Shown in pieces: positions 59,506 to 64,000 of a stretch of DNA of 64,000 bases (position 1 is its first letter; each line of letters begins with the position of its first letter). The position numbers and the translations under genes were made by a program. A model generated the notes under the pieces. It was not told the DNA's origin and ran no database searches. It worked only from the letters and a program-made list of their open reading frames with translations. Location of the stretch: contig CANUEZ040000129.1 in assembly GCA_948099385.1 (NCBI GenBank), positions 2,852,001 to 2,916,000 on the forward strand, read 5' to 3'. Origin of the DNA: Fasciola hepatica. Its lineage: Eukaryota > Platyhelminthes > Trematoda > Plagiorchiida > Fasciolidae.

Positions 59506-62500
59506 AGAGAATGTATGAATATATGCATCACTGATAATTCTCACACGCCTGGTGAAACGGGTGTGTGCACTGGTTCCGTGGTTTCGAGTGGCTAGTTGAG
59601 CGCAGATTCGACGAGATGCATCATATTATAGGTTAACCCAATGCGACCAAGTGCACAGAACTTCGAGGTTTGTCCCTCCGCCTCCACTCACTTCGTATTT
59701 TGTTAAGTAACCGGACTAATTGTGGAGAAAACGGAATTTCCAGATTTCTTGCAATTCTGGAGGAGTGATTCGGTTATACCGTAGTTTTCTATGTCATATA
59801 AGCCAACTGTAGCTCTTTTAATAAGTGACCATGTTTCACCAATTTTCAATGATAAAATCGAGATAAATCAGTTTGTTACCCGGTGACTAAACATGTCGTT
59901 GTCAGTAAAGCATACACACCACATGACCGAAAAAATTGCAAAATTCGCTTTGGTTTTGCGCCTTTTAATTGAAGGGTGTGTCCAGTTTTCTGAGAGACAG
60001 ATTCACGGAAATTTTGTCTAATAATGCGTAAGATCAGCGAGGAATTTCCAACTTGCCCTAGTTTACAGACGCTGTACAAACTAAGTGGAGGGATTATTCC
60101 CTTCACAATAAATTTAATAAAAGTTTATTGAAGCTATGGGCAGTTTAGATTGAGTGACATGTGTGCCTACAATATATTAACCAATTTCAATTATTGCACT
60201 TTCAGTTGAAACCGGTCACTTTATAGACATTCACTCGGCCTTTACAGTGGTCTACCTCGTCCCACAATACGCACCCTGAGCAGTTAGGCTTCGAACGCTA
60301 GCAACGGCCGAAGCAGTAGTCATCCGTCTTTTGAAGCCAGAACTATGCGCGCAAAGAAATTTGGTTCGAACACTCCAGCTGTGCCGGCCAAAAGTCGTTT
60401 AGAGTGGTTGTGACATAAATTACTTATCACCTGCTACGCAACCCGGTCATTCGTGCAAGTGTTACGTGGCCAATGTTGCTTCATCTGTCTACTCCTCTTT
60501 CGATACTTTTGCAAACTCCGAATGAATGTGAATGTACTGGCTTGGCAACGAAATCACTGGAAACATGCTTACCCACACTCTGTTTTATGACTACGGTAAT
60601 CGACATATTTCGCGATTTAAAAGATGACCAATGGTCAAAAATCAGTCAGATGTGGGGAACTATATTTAAAATTTTGCCACATTTCATACCCTTGACAGAA
60701 GCTGCAATTTTTTCTAAAGTATGAACCTAAAGCGTGCCTGTTTCATAAATAGAAGCAAAATATATAAAAGCACACGCTGAATTATTGCACGGTTCAACAG
60801 TAAACTCATAGCAGATGACAGGCTTACTAAATTATTGAATTTATCGTGTTATGTTCCCTATTAAGAGGAAAGACTGTAAAAAGCCTTCATACTCACTGAC
60901 GACAATTTGATAGGTGATAGTAATGCACAAACTGTTGCAGGACGCGACGCTGCGGTTTTACAGCTGTATGACTGGCGGTGGTCAAGCGGACATCATGGTG
61001 GGCTTTTTACTCTTCTATCTCGAAGTTCAAACGTGACTTCCGTCTCCGTTCAGTCATTTCCCACAACCGACAGTCTTTAGTTGGCTGCGGCCCCCATCCC
61101 GAACTATCGTACAAATATAGCACAATAGAAGGAAGTAAACAATAAACAGATGAATTACGACAGAAAGTGAAAATCTATCGCCTTGTGGAATGACAAAAGC
61201 GAATTACTGACTTTTCTGAAGATGGACAGCCATCTTAGTACCCTTTTTCACTAGGTTAAAACCCTTCAACGTTCGGCTATCATGTGTATATCAGTAACTT
61301 ATCAAGAAAAATAATAAAATGATCGCTTTGAAAGCGTTCTAAATATCCCTTTCGAATAGAATTTTCCTGATCCACGGGGTTTTCTGGAGTATTATGATAG
61401 TTTTCCGGTTTTATTTCAAGCAAAAAATCTCATTTGCATTGAACCTCTAGGTTGCCACCACATACCATCTTTAATTGGAAAATTCCTTTATGCATTTTCG
61501 AGTTGACGGAGCTATTCCATTCACCTTTGTTGCCCGCTGGATTGTTCAACCTCGTCCTAGGACTTCTCGTTCCGTTCTTCGGTCTTCCGAAGATGCATCT
61601 GAACTTCATTTGATGCCGATGCTAAATTGTCAATGAACTTCTGCTGGTACAGTAAAGAAAATATCACTCAACAATTTTATTAATCCGTAAGTGTCAGTGA
61701 GGTGTCATCCTAGAACATTATCGTGAAATCGACAGTATTTCTGTCAGTTTTTCTTGCAGCACGCAGCCTCACTACTCGGCAATCAACTTTTGGTCATTCC
61801 ATCATGAACGAGTTTTTTCATGCAACTTTTCTGACCCATACCTAAGCCGTAAACTTGGAAGCGAAGAAATTCTTGCAACGAACTCCTTCTGAATTTTATT
61901 TTCTGATTCATATGGCTTTCTCTTAATCCTTGATTGGAATGAAAGTTCAACAAAGAAAAGAAATACTATATTATGCACTTGAGTAGCACAGAGCTGAAAA
62001 TTTGGCCTTATCAAATAGAGGATCAAATCCGTTCTGCATGATTAGACGGGAAGCGTTGACCCACACCAGTGCGGCGGCAGTGAAACATATCTCGTGCGAA
62101 CTTGATAGTCAGAAAAATATATTACTCCGGAAGAACAAAAGATCAATGACAGCTGAAAGAATTGCCTCACTACGCCTTAAAACCAACAGGACAATTTAAT
62201 CATTAGGATTTTTTGTTATACAAAGTGCCAATTCAATATCGCTTGCTTTTCTGTAATATTATGGCATGGACCAAGACAAAGTGCAAGAGAACGAGGAAAT
62301 AAAGACCATTTTGTATCGTGAATATGCTTGGTGAAGACATTATTGTACCCAAAAATGAACCACATTTTTAACACAGCAGTGAGGTAATCAAAACTCGGAG
62401 TTTAACCAAATACACCAGGATGAGTCACGCTGAAAAGCGCAGATTCATGGCATACGTAAAATAGCAAGTTTTGTAGAGATTTAAGTAAAGGTGATTGGAA

Positions 62501-62839
62501 AAATTATTCAACCAGCACAGTGATAAAAAATGAGTATTAAACGCGCACACTGTTACGGAGCTTTCAGTACCGGAGGAAGGTACGTAAATGAATATCTCTT
62601 GAAATGACGGCATTCGATAACTCATAAGGTCATTGTGTATCGACGACTACATTTCAGTTTCAATTTATTCAACCGCCAACCTCGCAATTCTGTGCTCAAA
62701 TTTCGGTTGCTACCCCCCAGTATCATCGCGTAAACGGCAAAAAATAGAAGCACAAATTGAAAAGGATCCAGAAAATTAAAGTAATGGGCGAAAATTACGA
62801 AGACAAAGAAAGAGTCCGAATGCAACTACACCACTGGCT

Positions 62840-64000
62840 GTGATACCTAGTCAAATCATCTAATGTCTCCAACCATCTGAGAGGTGGGCAGTATGGACCC
62901 TAACGCGGAAGTCTAACACTTCCTAATTGGCCAAGTCTACTGGTCAAGGTTTTCACGCCTTTTTGCCATGTCAGGAGCTGACCACTTCGACCTAGCTTCC
63001 GACCACACCTGACTCGGAGAACAGCGTACGACGAGGAAATCTGTCGGTGAGCATGCGTAGAACAAGTTCCAACCACACAACTTGTTTAGATTCAGTAATT
63101 GATCCAGAGACTGACCTCTGTTTCCCAACACATTACGCCTAACCTCAGCATTTCTGATACGATGTTCCCACCATAATCGGGCAGTCCTACGAAGGCATCG
63201 ATGCCCGAAAGTCAACAGTCTTCGCCTATCTTCTACCTTAAAGGCCATATTTCTGAGCCGTATAAAATAGCAGACCTAACCGCTGCGGTGTACACTCGAC
63301 TTTTGACAAAACCAGATGTCAAGCTGGCGCCACAGATGACGGAGGTTGACAAAAGCCAAACGCACTTTCTGTATACGCAATGACACTTTATCCGATATCT
63401 GTCCACCTGAGGAAATTTAACTGCCCAGGCAACAACTTGTCTACTTTAGCTAGGGCTTCCTCTCCAACGACAGGATTAGGTGTTCAACAAACCCAGTCAT
63501 GCAGCAGCATTTTAGACTTTGAAGGTGCGAAACACATTCCAAACATTTCTACACTGTTGTTTAGGCTATCTAAGAAAGCATGCAATTTACCTGGATCTTC
63601 ACTCAGAAGAACAATGTCATCCACATATTCCAAGTCAGAGAATTTACTGCCTGAGAAAAGATTGAGGCCGCTATTCTCACACCAGGATAGGGCCATTTCA
63701 TCTACAGACATTGAAGACAACGGGAGATGAGAGGCAGCACTAGAGAACTGTGAGGTCAACTGCATCAAGTGGCACTTTCAGACCAAGAAATGACATGAAT
63801 TGTGGGTCTAGGGAAAATGTGTCTGTGCTCTCAGGTTTGTCAAAGAGTAAAGACGTGGTCGATATAACCCCGAACGCTTCGAAGCGTCCGCTCATTGGAC
63901 GTGGTGGTCGTTGTTGGGGTTTTAACACCAACGTTTGCTGTCTGGGTCATTTAGAAAGGAAAACTGTAGACCCATTTGTCATCCCAGATCGACTACTTGT
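62840..64000 (-). mobile_element. RTE-type non-LTR retrotransposon, runs off the right edge
   Basis: Minus strand, entering from the right edge: QQRPPRPMSGRFEAFGVIST, FMSFLGLKVPLDAVDLTVL (palm motif FLDLKAALDSVD altered), ending in a stop near 63740. Then LEYVDDIVLLSEDPGKLHAF (63640), retaining a YVDD-type catalytic motif. FAPSKSKMLLHDWV follows, then a frameshift and decayed sequence, and VEDRRRLLTFGHRCLRRTAR then WWEHRIRNAEVRRNVLGNRG (63240-63130). The 3' end lies near 62840. Stops between blocks show it is inactive here. Aligns with 34640-35600. Confidence 0.88.

Larger units (their letters stand above)
57761..62839. other. intergenic, no gene recognised
   Basis: Holds the second copy of the 16.2 kb repeat (58690-58840) and a GT microsatellite (59470-59503), preceded by a tRNA-like GGATTCGATTCC. 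The ORFs at 60473-60724, 61802-62026 and 62425-62825 show no known similarity. Confidence 0.45.

Overview
This window looks like a repeat-rich animal genome, most likely from a parasitic flatworm (digenean trematode). The evidence is one spliced gene with kilobase-scale introns, three decayed RTE-type retrotransposons of the kind abundant in trematodes, several tRNA-derived SINEs, and long AT/GT microsatellites. There is no operon-like or prokaryotic organisation. The phylum is an inference; the eukaryotic gene structure is seen directly.

Bases 1-22504 (minus strand) hold a five-exon, 3'-truncated junctophilin gene. The exons are 22504-22120, 20381-19475, 15247-15129, 4037-3280 and 852-1. All four introns are GT...AG and the phases join into one open frame of 1007 codons that runs off the left edge. 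The protein has eight MORN repeats (six, a joining region, then two) followed by the family's alpha-helical segment, and so should tether ER/SR membrane to the plasma membrane. The C-terminal membrane anchor must lie left of the window. The introns carry mobile-element debris: a SINE, an inverted repeat, an unclassified repeat, a non-LTR retrotransposon fragment, an internally deleted Tc1/mariner element and several microsatellites.

Bases 22505-64000 (41.5 kb) contain no host gene I can name. They hold five copies of one tRNA-derived SINE (27.3, 37.6, 40.8, 50.5, 53.1 kb), several copies of a second SINE group (23.3, 24.7, 27.1, 36.9, 47.4, 49.4, 55.1, 56.2 kb), and a second copy of the intronic non-LTR element (29.7-31.1 kb). 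There is a tail-to-tail pair of RTE elements (32.4-35.6 kb), a third RTE running off the right edge (62.8-64.0 kb), another reverse-transcriptase fragment (57.2-57.8 kb), a second copy of the unclassified repeat (48.7-49.9 kb), and a short near-perfect inverted repeat (45.0-45.4 kb). Two weak candidate host exons are flagged at 28.3 and 53.9 kb.

No CRISPR, rRNA or functional tRNA gene was seen. I found no convincing new molecular system. The most interesting points are the reconstructed junctophilin with its long divergent C-terminal half, the SINE whose acceptor-like stem changes on both sides between copies, and the retrotransposon pair that shares the same broken reading frame.
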